DNA of 34,026 bases from an uncultured Candidatus Saccharibacteria bacterium (GCA_946560015.1 CAMNUC010000005.1:1-34026), one strand, 5' to 3'. Positions 18,327 through 27,834 are shown, numbered from the stretch's first letter. Notes: generated from the letters alone by a model not told the origin. Numbers and translations are program-made.

Positions 18327-18905
18327 TTACTGCGCACGGCGCTTCTTTTCTAGCCATTCCGGCACTTCGGTGAACTTGATCTCTGGGCAGAAGTTAATGT
18401 CATGCGCCGTTACGTCATAATAAACTTGATAGATCTCGCATGCTGACCCATAATGAGCATCTTCCATGTCAAACCCAAGCTTCTCTGCTATAGCTTTTAC
18501 GTTTTCTTCACTCGAGCCTTCGATTTCGCTATAGCTAGGTATCCATGGCCAGGTGTCTATTGTAATTTCTACACCATCTAGTTCCCACTCTTCGCGATAA
18601 GTTTCTTGTATTGCTTTAGCCTCGAAGCCGCATGCTTTTACAAACTCCACTGCCTTGTCATAATCATTTACTTCAAGGCAGACTTCTTTCATGCCCGATA
18701 ATGTTAAGCTATCTAGCTGTTTGTAAGACAAGGTAATCTTATTACCTTCGTCGCGTACTCGAACAAAAGCTCTCTCGCCTAGGTTGAAGATTGTTCGCTT
18801 CATCAGGGTTTCTGATTGTATTAACTTTGCTCCCGCTGCACGGAGTTTCTCACGTAAATTATCTTTATCTATATTAATAAAAGTTGCTTCTATCTCTGGC
18901 TGCAT
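18327..18905 (-). CDS. CYTH-domain protein (triphosphate tunnel metalloenzyme / class IV adenylate cyclase-like)
   Basis: MQPEIEATFINIDKDNLREKLRAAGAKL ... RVRDEGNKITLSYKQ ... VEITIDTWPWIPSYSEIEG. Confidence 0.8.
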   Translation of the reverse strand: MQPEIEATFINIDKDNLREKLRAAGAKLIQSETLMKRTIFNLGERAFVRVRDEGNKITLSYKQLDSLTLSGMKEVCLEVNDYDKAVEFVKACGFEAKAIQETYREEWELDGVEITIDTWPWIPSYSEIEGSSEENVKAIAEKLGFDMEDAHYGSACEIYQVYYDVTAHDINFCPEIKFTEVPEWLEKKRRAQ

Positions 18906-19068
18906 TATTACTCCTCACTTCTGGTGTTAATTATATACCATAGCAAAGGTGCTGTGCAAAATTTGCAACTAATCACCGTCTGGGCTACCTAGTTTACAAT
19001 AAGTAAATCGGATTCATTTTGCTAGTTTAGCCCTCTCGTATTTATTAACTTTGTTATATAATTAATCT

Positions 19069-20523
19069 ATGACCACTCCGAAATCCGCTCAGCCCGCAGC
19101 CCCAGACCTCGCTCAGGTCAACCCTGCCCTGAAGTCTTACATCGAAGCTCGCGTTTTCCCAGAATACACGAAAAACGATTGGGGTCATCAGCTCGGTCAT
19201 ATCAATTATGTCATTCGTCGTAGCTTCGAGTTCGCTAAAATCGCCGCAAAAGAATCGGCGAAATGGTCTACCAAAGCCACTACTACAGAACCACAACTCA
19301 AGACTTTTCCTCTGAATCCCGATATCATCTACACCGTAGCTGCTTATCATGACATCGGTCACCATGTCGACGCCGCCCATCACGAAAAAGTCTCCGCTGC
19401 GGTGTTCCGCGAAGACCCCGAAATGCCTAAGTTCTTTTCCGTTGCAGAGATTGAGACAATTGCCGAAGCTATAGAGGATCATCGTTCGCATTGCGAGCAT
19501 CCTCCGCGCAGTACTTACGGCAAAATCGTCACTTCCGCCGATTGTAACATTGATATTGATGTCATGCTTCGCCGCACTTACACCTACCGCTTGCGCAATT
19601 TTAGCAACTTTTCTCTTGACGAAATCATTATTGACGCCCGTCAACATCTCGCCGAGAAATATGGCGAACACGGCTATGCATTAAACAAAATGTTTTTTGA
19701 TGACCCAGAGTTCAAAACCGCTTTAGAAAATCTTCGTGCCCTCACTGCTGACGGAACCGCCTTTCGCCAGCGTTTTCTCAAGGTCAATAACCTCGAACAG
19801 CTCTACGTCCTTGAGCAACAACTCTCACAATATCTCTCCAGAGTCGATCCTGATCTAAAAACTTATATAGAGGCCCAAATCCTCCCTCAGTACAGCCAGA
19901 ACGACCGCGCTCATGGCATTCTCCATATCCGCGAAGTTATTCGTCGTGCTTTCCTCCTTGACGATGTTTTTTCGCTCAATCTCAATCCGGATATGGTTTA
20001 TGCTATTGCCGCTTACCACGATCTTGGTAAACATATCGACAATGATCGCCACGAATTTATTTCCGCTCAACTCTTCCTAGAGGACTCAAAAATGCCCGAC
20101 TTCTTCTCCGGCGTAGAACGTCAAATTATTGCTGAAGCCATTGAAGACCATCGTTCCTCTAAGTCGGACACTCCACGCTCAACTTACGGCAAACTTATTT
20201 CTTCTGCTGATCGCAATACCCGCATAGAGATGGTTTTCGTGCGCAGCTTTTTTGTCGGTAAAGACCGTCAGCCAGAAACCACTGTCAAGGACTTTCTCGA
20301 TTATACCTTCCAACGTCTTTCCAGGCGCTACAGTGAAGATGATCCTGAGAATATGTTCTACGCCGACCAAGAATATCTCGATTTTCTCGCCGCAATTCGC
20401 AATCTCCTCCAAAGTGAAGCTGTTTTCAAAGATCGTTATTGTGCCGTTAACCAAATCTCATCCCGCGAGCATACTCTCGCCGAAGAACCTGGTGTCGAAA
20501 TCTCACCCGCCATTTTAATATAA
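19069..20523 (+). CDS. Tandem HD-domain phosphohydrolase (two HD units)
   Basis: Internal duplication: LKSYIEARVFPEYTKNDWGH..AYHDIGHHVD..EAIEDHRS..PRSTYGKIVTSAD and LKTYIEAQILPQYSQNDRAHG..AYHDLGKHID..EAIEDHRS..PRSTYGKLISSAD. Confidence 0.85.
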   Translation: MTTPKSAQPAAPDLAQVNPALKSYIEARVFPEYTKNDWGHQLGHINYVIRRSFEFAKIAAKESAKWSTKATTTEPQLKTFPLNPDIIYTVAAYHDIGHHVDAAHHEKVSAAVFREDPEMPKFFSVAEIETIAEAIEDHRSHCEHPPRSTYGKIVTSADCNIDIDVMLRRTYTYRLRNFSNFSLDEIIIDARQHLAEKYGEHGYALNKMFFDDPEFKTALENLRALTADGTAFRQRFLKVNNLEQLYVLEQQLSQYLSRVDPDLKTYIEAQILPQYSQNDRAHGILHIREVIRRAFLLDDVFSLNLNPDMVYAIAAYHDLGKHIDNDRHEFISAQLFLEDSKMPDFFSGVERQIIAEAIEDHRSSKSDTPRSTYGKLISSADRNTRIEMVFVRSFFVGKDRQPETTVKDFLDYTFQRLSRRYSEDDPENMFYADQEYLDFLAAIRNLLQSEAVFKDRYCAVNQISSREHTLAEEPGVEISPAILI

Positions 20524-20538
20524 AAGGAGTCTATCACC

Positions 20539-21273
20539 ATGTCTAAAGCCACAGAGGTAACTAAAACTGAAACCGTTATAACTTACGAGGCTATCCCTCA
20601 ACTTCCCGGCATTAATCCTAATCTTCGCACTTACGTCGAACAGGAAATCTTCCCACGCTACAGCAAGTTCTTTTCGCACGGAATCCACCACATTCATCGC
20701 GTTATTGCCGATGCTCTCATGCTTGCCGAATACTATCACAAAGATTTTAATATTACTTATGCTGCTGCCGCCTGCCACGATCTTGGGTTAAAAGTTAATC
20801 GTGCCGAGCACGAGCGGGCTTCTGGCGAAATCATCGCCGCCGACAAAAACTTACTACAGTTTTTCTCGCCAGCCGAGCTGCAAGTTGTGCGCGAAGCCGC
20901 CGAAGATCATCGCGGCTCGCGTAAAACTCCGCCCCGTAGTTTTTATGGTCGCATGATTTCTGACGCTGATCGAGACTTTGACCTAGCCACGAATGCCTGG
21001 CGCTCGCTCGCTACTAGTGTTAAAAACTATCCTGAACTCGCTACCTGTGACGAACAGTTCGAGCTTTGCTATGAGTACCTATCTCGTCGCATCACTGATG
21101 GAAAACACTTCAATCTCTGGACTAATAACCCAACCCTAATCAAGCGTCGCGACAAATTCGAACGAGGTTTTCTCGACCGCGACTATTGTCACACAATCTA
21201 TACCGAGGCCTACAATCGCATGAAGGAAGATGGCACTCTCAAAAAGATTCTAACCTACTACGAAGATTTCTAA
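20539..21273 (+). CDS. HD-domain phosphohydrolase, paralogue of the upstream units
   Basis: LRTYVEQEIFPRYSKFFSHGIHHIHRVI..ACHDLGLKVNRAEHERAS..EAAEDHRG..PRSFYGRMISDADRD; SD AAAGGAG 15 nt after the previous stop. Confidence 0.85.
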   Translation: MSKATEVTKTETVITYEAIPQLPGINPNLRTYVEQEIFPRYSKFFSHGIHHIHRVIADALMLAEYYHKDFNITYAAAACHDLGLKVNRAEHERASGEIIAADKNLLQFFSPAELQVVREAAEDHRGSRKTPPRSFYGRMISDADRDFDLATNAWRSLATSVKNYPELATCDEQFELCYEYLSRRITDGKHFNLWTNNPTLIKRRDKFERGFLDRDYCHTIYTEAYNRMKEDGTLKKILTYYEDF

Positions 21274-21368
21274 CCAAGCCGAAGCCCGGCTCACCGTTCC
21301 TGTCTTTGCTCTAGCTTCTTAATTTGATTAAATTCTATTTTCATTTCTTTTATCTCGTAGGAAACTGT

Positions 21369-22049
21369 TTAGGTTTTTAAGGCTTCAACGATTTTAGTAA
21401 AATTCTCCTTACCTAGATTCTTTTCCGACAAGATTACGTTGCGTGAGCTATGTGGGGTGATGTAGTTGCCAGACTTTTGGTAATGCACAAGCTCCGGTAC
21501 AGCTTGGCGCCACAATTTTTTGCCTCGCATTAAGAGGATAGTTGCATTATTACTGATAGCTTGACGAACCAGCTCGAAGCCGTAGTGTTGTGACTCCAGT
21601 GGTTTATTAAGCTTAATATCAAAAGTGCTGGAGTAATACGGAAAATATTCAACAACAGCAAAATTACGATTCAAGCCATCACACGTCACTCCGTGGCGAG
21701 ACAGTGGATTAAAAATCTTTTGACGGAATCATTGGCCACCACTAGTCCAGTCAAATTCATCGTCAAGATGAACCAATCATGAAGTGGTAGAGTCTAAATT
21801 ATCACGAAGCGCTTGCTGAAGTTTACGGCAATCTAGCTCCACAATATCTTCGGTCCTGGAGTACCCAGGGTTGAGTAATAAGCAAACAACTTTGGCAGAT
21901 ATGACATTGCCAAAGTATGGTTGCGGTAAAAGTTCTATATGAAGATTATAAAAATCAGCCAGTTTAATGTCTTGATCGCATTCGGCGAGGTAGGGTGGGT
22001 TCTTCTGTCTGGCTACTTTAAGCCAAGGATTAACTGACACCTTCGACAC
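21369..22049 (-). pseudogene. Conserved-hypothetical gene interrupted by two in-frame TGA codons (21777-21779 and 21729-21731)
   Basis: ORFs 21777-22049 and 21369-21689 and the 29 codons between them share one frame: ...NLDSTTS*LVHLDDEFDWTSGGQ*FRQKIFNPLSRHGVTCDGLNRNFAVVEYFPYYSS... Confidence 0.7.
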
Positions 22050-22083
22050 CGGTAATATTCCTATAATATCATTAACAAAACTG

Positions 22084-22159
22084 TGGTCGGGGCGACTGGA
22101 CTCGAACCAGCGACCTCACGGTCCCAAACCGTGTGCGCTACCAACTGTGCTACGCCCCG
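22084..22159 (-). tRNA. tRNA-Pro (anticodon UGG)
   Basis: CGGGGCG/CGCCCCG acceptor, anticodon arm CACGG-TTTGGGA-CCGTG, CCA encoded; D-stem GCAC/GCGC has one A:C mismatch. Confidence 0.93.
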
Positions 22160-22266
22160 ATAATAACTCAAGCTAGCTGATCAGCTAACCTGATAGATAT
22201 ATTATACTACAACTTGGTAATTTTACTAGAGGGAAAATGTTAGGGTCTCTGTGCTATAATAGATGC

Positions 22267-23295
22267 ATGTTGATTCGTGAGAATGTGCCGATTGCGGCGT
22301 TGACGACGATGCGGTTAGGTGGGCCGGCGAAGTTTGTGCTCGAGATAAGAAATAATGACGATGTAGTCGCGGCATACGATTTTGCAAAAGAACGCAATTT
22401 GTCAACCTGGGTAATGGGGGGTGGCGCAAATACAATTGGGCTTGATGCGGGTTTTGAAGGGGCAATCTTACTAAATAGAGCGAATGGGATTGAAGTTATT
22501 TCTGAAAACGATACAGAATTGATAGTAAAATGTCAAGGCGGAGAGATTTGGGATAATGTGGTGAGATTTGCTTGCGAACGTGGGTATTCGGGCATTGAGG
22601 CGATGAGTTTAATACCTGGAACAACGGGAGCGGCACCAGTACAAAACATTGGTGCTTATGGTCAGGAGGTGTCGCAAGTTATCGTAAATGTCGATGCATA
22701 CGATACAAAAACCCGCCAATTCGTCATGTTAGAAAAATCAGAAATGGATTTAGGATACCGACACACGCGTTTTAACGTTGGAGCTGATAAGGATAGATTT
22801 TTCATCACAGCAGTGACTCTGAGATTGAAAAAGGCTCATATGCAGCCACCATTTTATACTTCCCTGCAGGCTTATCTTGATGAGCAAGAAATCAAGGATT
22901 ATTCACCGATGACAATTAGGACGGCGGTTTGCGCGATTAGAGAAAGTAAGTTGCCAGATCCAGAGAAGGTTGCGAGCGCGGGGAGTTTCTTTAAAAACGT
23001 TTACGTTGAGAAAGATGAGATTGCAGAGGTAGAGGCTAAGGGTGTTCCGGTGCGTCGTGAGGCTAACGGCAGAGGCAAAGTAAACGCAGGGTGGATGGTG
23101 GAACAATGCGGGTTGAAAGGTAAAGAACTGTACGGGTTCCGAGTAAACGATAAGGCGGCGTTGGTGCTGATTAACGAGAAGGCGAAAAGTTACGCAGATT
23201 TAGCCAAAGCACGTGCGGAGATTGTGGAGAAGGTAAAGAATAAATTTGGTCTGACCTTAGAACAAGAACCAGTGGAGATTCCAGTAAAGGAGTAG
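22267..23295 (+). CDS. murB: UDP-N-acetylenolpyruvoylglucosamine reductase
   Basis: NVPIAALTTMRLGGPAKFV, VMGGGANT, IEAMSLIPGTTGAAPVQNIGAYGQE, GSFFKN, AGWMVEQCGLKG. ATG at 22267; the ORF-track start contains the -10 box. Confidence 0.95.
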   Translation: MLIRENVPIAALTTMRLGGPAKFVLEIRNNDDVVAAYDFAKERNLSTWVMGGGANTIGLDAGFEGAILLNRANGIEVISENDTELIVKCQGGEIWDNVVRFACERGYSGIEAMSLIPGTTGAAPVQNIGAYGQEVSQVIVNVDAYDTKTRQFVMLEKSEMDLGYRHTRFNVGADKDRFFITAVTLRLKKAHMQPPFYTSLQAYLDEQEIKDYSPMTIRTAVCAIRESKLPDPEKVASAGSFFKNVYVEKDEIAEVEAKGVPVRREANGRGKVNAGWMVEQCGLKGKELYGFRVNDKAALVLINEKAKSYADLAKARAEIVEKVKNKFGLTLEQEPVEIPVKE

Positions 23296-23301
23296 TGAGC
23301 A

Positions 23302-24093
23302 ATGAAAAGTTTGAATGGAGCAGAATTAGCGGGGTATATTAAAGAAAACCAGGCACATTTGGCACGGGGTTTGCTGGCGCGGGGCGTAAAGCCAAGACTG
23401 GTGATTATTCGCAACAGTAAGAGTCCGGTGATAGAAAAATACGTATCGTTAAAGAAAGGCTACGGCGAAGACATTGGCGTGGAAGTAGAAGACCGGTTAT
23501 GTGAAGATTTAGAAGCGGCGGTAAACGAAGCTAATACGCGTGATGATATACATGGCGCGATAATACAGTTGCCACTGGAAGGCGAGCAGAATGTGGAGAG
23601 CATTGTTAATTCCCTAGCGCCAGCAAAAGACGTGGACGGGCTGGGAGAAAAAGCAGAGTTTGACTCGGCGACAGCAACAGCAATTAATTGGTTGTTGGCG
23701 GGATATAATATTGATCTTACAGGGATGTCGATTGCACTCGTGGGGCATGGGCGCCTAGTAGGCGGCCCACTTGAGAAAATGTGGCGAGATTCTGGATATC
23801 AAGTGAGAACATTCCGGAGAGGCGATGATTTGTCGGAACTGAAAAGTTTTGATGTGGTAGTTAGCGCAACGGGTGTACCACACTTGATCAAATCGGAAAT
23901 GATAAAAGTTGGCGCCGTAGTAATAGATGCAGGTACAGCCAGCGAGGGCGGTGTCTTGGTGGGAGATCTTGATGATAGCGTCCGTGAACGTACAGATCTG
24001 ACAGCAATCACGCCAAAGATTGGCGGAGTAGGACCGCTAACGGTCACGGCGCTGTTTGAGCATGTGCTGATAGCGGCGGGAAAGGTTGGTTAA
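23302..24093 (+). CDS. folD: Methylenetetrahydrofolate dehydrogenase/cyclohydrolase
   Basis: HGAIIQLPLEGEQN, PAKDVDGLGE, GMSIALVGHGRLVGGPLEKMW, VGAVVIDAGT, TPKIGGVGPLTVTALFEH. Confidence 0.93.
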   Translation: MKSLNGAELAGYIKENQAHLARGLLARGVKPRLVIIRNSKSPVIEKYVSLKKGYGEDIGVEVEDRLCEDLEAAVNEANTRDDIHGAIIQLPLEGEQNVESIVNSLAPAKDVDGLGEKAEFDSATATAINWLLAGYNIDLTGMSIALVGHGRLVGGPLEKMWRDSGYQVRTFRRGDDLSELKSFDVVVSATGVPHLIKSEMIKVGAVVIDAGTASEGGVLVGDLDDSVRERTDLTAITPKIGGVGPLTVTALFEHVLIAAGKVG

Positions 24094-24911
24094 AGTTTAT
24101 TGCTTTTGCCGAGATTACAGCGTTCGCATAGGGTCTGCAAGTTACCCATGACGGTCTTACCTCCTTTAGAAACTGGTATAATGTGATCGACGTGCAACTT
24201 AGCTCCTTCACCAGCAGATATGCCACAGATACAGCATCTAAAATCATCCCGCTTTAGTACGTTGTAGCGGATACTATCACTCATGATTGAACGCTCGTAT
24301 TTTACACTAATAACATAATTTTTTTGTTGCTGCCATTTGTGGTAAGCGGCTGCTAGCTCCTTAAATCGGTACACACTTTTTCTTTCATAATACTTTTGAC
24401 CTTTGGGACTACGATAATAAGCTTTGAGCTTTAGCTCAATATTATACGGTATAGGGAGTAAGTTCTTTTCGATGAGAATCTTCTCGTATTTTAGGAATTG
24501 TTTTTCACTGAGATGTTGAGATTTGATCTTTTCTGGATGAGGTTTAACGCTACAGTTGCATAAATCTGCCATATACTTATCATATGCAGTTTTGTTGGAG
24601 ATTGCAGTGTGTATGTCTTCACGTAAATTAGCAATGTTATTTTCTAAATGATAAATAACTATTTCATACCATTTTAGTTTTTGGAGACTTCTATAAGACT
24701 TAGTGGGGTGGGTAATTGCCCTTTTAGGGCGAATAAGTTGCGGGAAGGCATAGGTACTGTTAAGCCTTTGCAAAGTTTTATAATTTTTACTAATTGCGGC
24801 AACTTTCTTGAGCATCCAATGTCGATACAAAGCGCGAATAATTAGTATTATTGTAGCAATAGTGAGGAGGGCTGACGTAATGGAGACGTAGTCATCGCCT
24901 GTTAGCATCAC
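24090..24911 (-). CDS. HNH endonuclease-domain protein with N-terminal TM segment
   Basis: RYNVLKRDDFRCCICGISAGEGAKLHVDHIIPVSKGGKTVMGNLQTLCERCNLGKSNK. Confidence 0.85.
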   Translation of the reverse strand: MMLTGDDYVSITSALLTIATIILIIRALYRHWMLKKVAAISKNYKTLQRLNSTYAFPQLIRPKRAITHPTKSYRSLQKLKWYEIVIYHLENNIANLREDIHTAISNKTAYDKYMADLCNCSVKPHPEKIKSQHLSEKQFLKYEKILIEKNLLPIPYNIELKLKAYYRSPKGQKYYERKSVYRFKELAAAYHKWQQQKNYVISVKYERSIMSDSIRYNVLKRDDFRCCICGISAGEGAKLHVDHIIPVSKGGKTVMGNLQTLCERCNLGKSNKL

Positions 24912-24912
24912 A

Positions 24913-26703
24913 TTAATCTCGCTTCAACATGACGGTGAAGGCTTCGGAGGGGATGTCGATTTTGCCGAAGCGTTTCATGCGGGCTTTGCCTTTTTTCTGT
25001 TTTTCGAGGAGTTTGGCTTTGCGGTCGCGATCACCAGTGTGAATCTTGACAGTAACGTCTTTGCGGTAAGCGCCGATGGTTTCGCGGGCAATGATTTTGG
25101 CGCCGATAGCAGCTTGCAAGGCAACCTCGAAATTTTGACGCGGAATGACTTCTTTGAGTTTTTTGGTAATACTACGACCAAGCGCATCAGCTTCAGTGCG
25201 GTGGCACATAATACTGAGAGCATCCATGCGATTGCTAGCGACGAGAAAATCTAAGCGGACAAGATCCTCAGGACGATAATCGGAAAGCTCGTAATTAAAA
25301 CTAGCGTAGCCAGAAGTAACGGACTTAAGCTGGTCATAAAAATCAGTAAGCAAATTCGCCATAGGTGCCTCGAAATCGATGACGGCACGGTCTTCGATAT
25401 AGCTGAGGTTGGTCTGGTGGCCACGCTTTTCGTTAATGAGATTAAGGACGCCGCCAATCATGTTTTGGGGGAGGATAATCTCACCTTTAACCCATGGCTC
25501 GCGAATCTCGAGGATAGTGGATTGATCAGGAAGATCAGATGCGGAGCGAATGTTAAGATCTTCGCCGTCAGTGGTGGTAACTTCGTAGTTAGTAGAGGGG
25601 TTAGTAATGACAAGATCGAGACCAAATTCCCTTTCGAGCCGCTCACGAATGATATCCATGTGGAGCAATCCTAGGAAACCGATACGTAGACCAAAGCCTA
25701 AAACTGGAGAGTTTTCTGGCTCAAAGACGAGAGCGGAGTCGGAAAGAGCAAGCTTCTCGACGGCTTCTTTGAGGTCGTCATACTGGTCGTTGGAGACGGG
25801 GAAAAATCCGGCGTAGACAAACGGTAAAACATTTTTATAACCTGGTAATGGTGCGGTGGCAGGAGTCTTAGCAAGTGTGACGGTGTCACCAACTTTGGCT
25901 TCACGAGTGGTCTTGAGGTTGGTAACGATGTAGCCGATTTCGCCTTCACTGAGGTTCGGCTTGGGCGACATTTTGGGAGTTAAAGCACCGACTTCGAGTG
26001 CGATACCATTAGTATTAGTTGCCATCATTTTGATCTCGGAGTTTTTGTCAATTGAACCATTAAAAATACGGACGTACAAAACAACACCGCGGTAATCGTC
26101 GAAGTAGGAATCGAAGATGAGAGCGCGAGTTTCGGAATGTAGAGGTGTAGTATTTTTGGCTTGAGGATTAGGGGCCTTTGCAACGATAGTATCGAGAATC
26201 TCAGGGACACCTTGGCCGGTCTTACCGGAAGCCAAGATGATTTCTTCGGGCTTGCAGCCGAGGAGGTTGACGATTTGGGAAGTAACTTTCTCAATATCGG
26301 CGGCAGGGAGGTCGACTTTGTTAATGACAGGGATGATATAAAGATCTTGCTCGAGCGCTAGGTAAACGTTGGCAAGAGTTTGAGCTTGAATGCCCTGCGT
26401 AGCGTCTACCACCAAAACTGCAGCTTCGACGGCTTGGAGCGAACGAGAGACTTCATAAGAAAAATCGACATGTCCGGGTGTATCGATTAGGTTAAGCTGG
26501 TAGCCTTTCCAGTTCATTTGCACTGGCGTAAGTTTGATGGTAATACCCTTCTCGCGTTCTAGATCCATGGAGTCTAGAAGTTGAGCCTTCATCTCACGTA
26601 CAGCAACGGTGCCCGTGAGCTCCATCATGCGGTCGGCGATGGTGGATTTGCCATGATCAATATGTGCAATAATGCAGAAATTCCGGATTTTTGACTCTTC
26701 CAT
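24913..26703 (-). CDS. lepA: Elongation factor 4 (LepA)
   Basis: IRNFCIIAHIDHGKSTIADRMM, DTPGHVDFSYEVSRSLQA, VINKVDLP, C-terminal KGKARMKRFGKIDIPSEAFTVMLK. Confidence 0.97.
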   Translation of the reverse strand: MEESKIRNFCIIAHIDHGKSTIADRMMELTGTVAVREMKAQLLDSMDLEREKGITIKLTPVQMNWKGYQLNLIDTPGHVDFSYEVSRSLQAVEAAVLVVDATQGIQAQTLANVYLALEQDLYIIPVINKVDLPAADIEKVTSQIVNLLGCKPEEIILASGKTGQGVPEILDTIVAKAPNPQAKNTTPLHSETRALIFDSYFDDYRGVVLYVRIFNGSIDKNSEIKMMATNTNGIALEVGALTPKMSPKPNLSEGEIGYIVTNLKTTREAKVGDTVTLAKTPATAPLPGYKNVLPFVYAGFFPVSNDQYDDLKEAVEKLALSDSALVFEPENSPVLGFGLRIGFLGLLHMDIIRERLEREFGLDLVITNPSTNYEVTTTDGEDLNIRSASDLPDQSTILEIREPWVKGEIILPQNMIGGVLNLINEKRGHQTNLSYIEDRAVIDFEAPMANLLTDFYDQLKSVTSGYASFNYELSDYRPEDLVRLDFLVASNRMDALSIMCHRTEADALGRSITKKLKEVIPRQNFEVALQAAIGAKIIARETIGAYRKDVTVKIHTGDRDRKAKLLEKQKKGKARMKRFGKIDIPSEAFTVMLKRD

Positions 26704-26802
26704 ATTAGGCTATATTATAGCATGATATTGGTTTTAGGGGAATAGGACCAGATACTGTGGGTAGCTTTTTATTATGAGATTTTGGTATAATATGTGGTAA
26801 AT

Positions 26803-27834
26803 ATGAGCGCAAAAAAAGTGTTGGCAGTGTCAGGTGGGGTGGATTCGATGGTGATGCTGGATATTTTTCGGAGTGATGATGTAATAGTAGCGCATTTTAA
26901 CCATGGTACGCGGCCGTCGGCGAACGATGATATGAATTTTGTGCTTAGAATAGCGGATGAGCGTTACAATCTAGGGGAGCAGAGCGTAACACGAGCGGCG
27001 AATCTGGGCGAAGGAGTGTCGGAAGAGGCGGCGCGGGAGGCGAGGTACGAGTTCTTGCGGGCGGTAGCACGGATGCAACCAGTAGCGGGCGAGGTAAAGC
27101 TGAGGGCTTGGCGGGCTGGTTCCCTGCCGCAGGGGATAGAAATTAAGATGACAGAAGTTTATACGGCACATCATTTGGACGATTTGGTGGAATCGGTAGC
27201 AATTAATTTGACGCGTGGTACGGGGTGGCGAGGGTTGGCAGTGCTGGACGCACCTGGGGTGCGGCGGCCGTTCTTGGAGCCGGAAATTTTGCCAGAAGAG
27301 CTGCGGAAGCTGGCGCCGTTTGATAAAAAGGACATTTTACGATATGCGGCAGCGCGGGGGGTTAGGTTTCGACAAGATCCGACAAATACCTCTGATAAAT
27401 ATTTGCGAAATCGGCTGCGAGAAAAACTACATGGGGGTAAGGATGGACGAAGCACTGATGATACTCTTGCGGAAGGGTGGAGAGCTGAGCGAAAGTGGCG
27501 GACTGGGCGGCGAAATGAGCAAAGAGTGAAGCGAAAGATTTATAAATTATGGCTCAGACAAAAACAGTTGAAGCAAGAGATTGACGAGCTGGTGGCATGG
27601 CTTTTGCCGGGCGAAGGGCAACCGTGGCAGCGGAGTTGGTTTGAGAATCTAGACAAGAACGTGGCATTGGAACTACTACGAGCAGGAGCCCTAAGAGCTG
27701 GGATCAGCGCGACACGCCCACAACTGGAGGATTTTCGCCAGGCGATTTTGAATTATGCGCCAGGAAAGTGTTTTAATTTGCCGGGAGATAGGTTGGTGAA
27801 ATTTACAAAACGAGAGTTCTGGTTGGATTTTTAA
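26803..27834 (+). CDS. tilS: tRNA(Ile)-lysidine synthase
   Basis: VLAVSGGVDSMVMLDI, VAHFNHGTRP, AREARYEFLR, TAHHLDDLVES, RNRLREKL. GTG 26794 is an alternative start. Confidence 0.9.
   Translation: MSAKKVLAVSGGVDSMVMLDIFRSDDVIVAHFNHGTRPSANDDMNFVLRIADERYNLGEQSVTRAANLGEGVSEEAAREARYEFLRAVARMQPVAGEVKLRAWRAGSLPQGIEIKMTEVYTAHHLDDLVESVAINLTRGTGWRGLAVLDAPGVRRPFLEPEILPEELRKLAPFDKKDILRYAAARGVRFRQDPTNTSDKYLRNRLREKLHGGKDGRSTDDTLAEGWRAERKWRTGRRNEQRVKRKIYKLWLRQKQLKQEIDELVAWLLPGEGQPWQRSWFENLDKNVALELLRAGALRAGISATRPQLEDFRQAILNYAPGKCFNLPGDRLVKFTKREFWLDF

Noticed and set aside
19054-19671. 205-aa minus-strand ORF
   Set aside because: Antisense shadow of the HD-domain gene; low-complexity F/S/G-rich translation with no recognisable motif.
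21369-22049. Genome-wide UGA reassignment as the code of this organism
   Set aside because: All other genes are complete without in-frame TGA, use TGG for Trp, and one gene ends at TGA next to a terminator; evidence is limited to this one locus.
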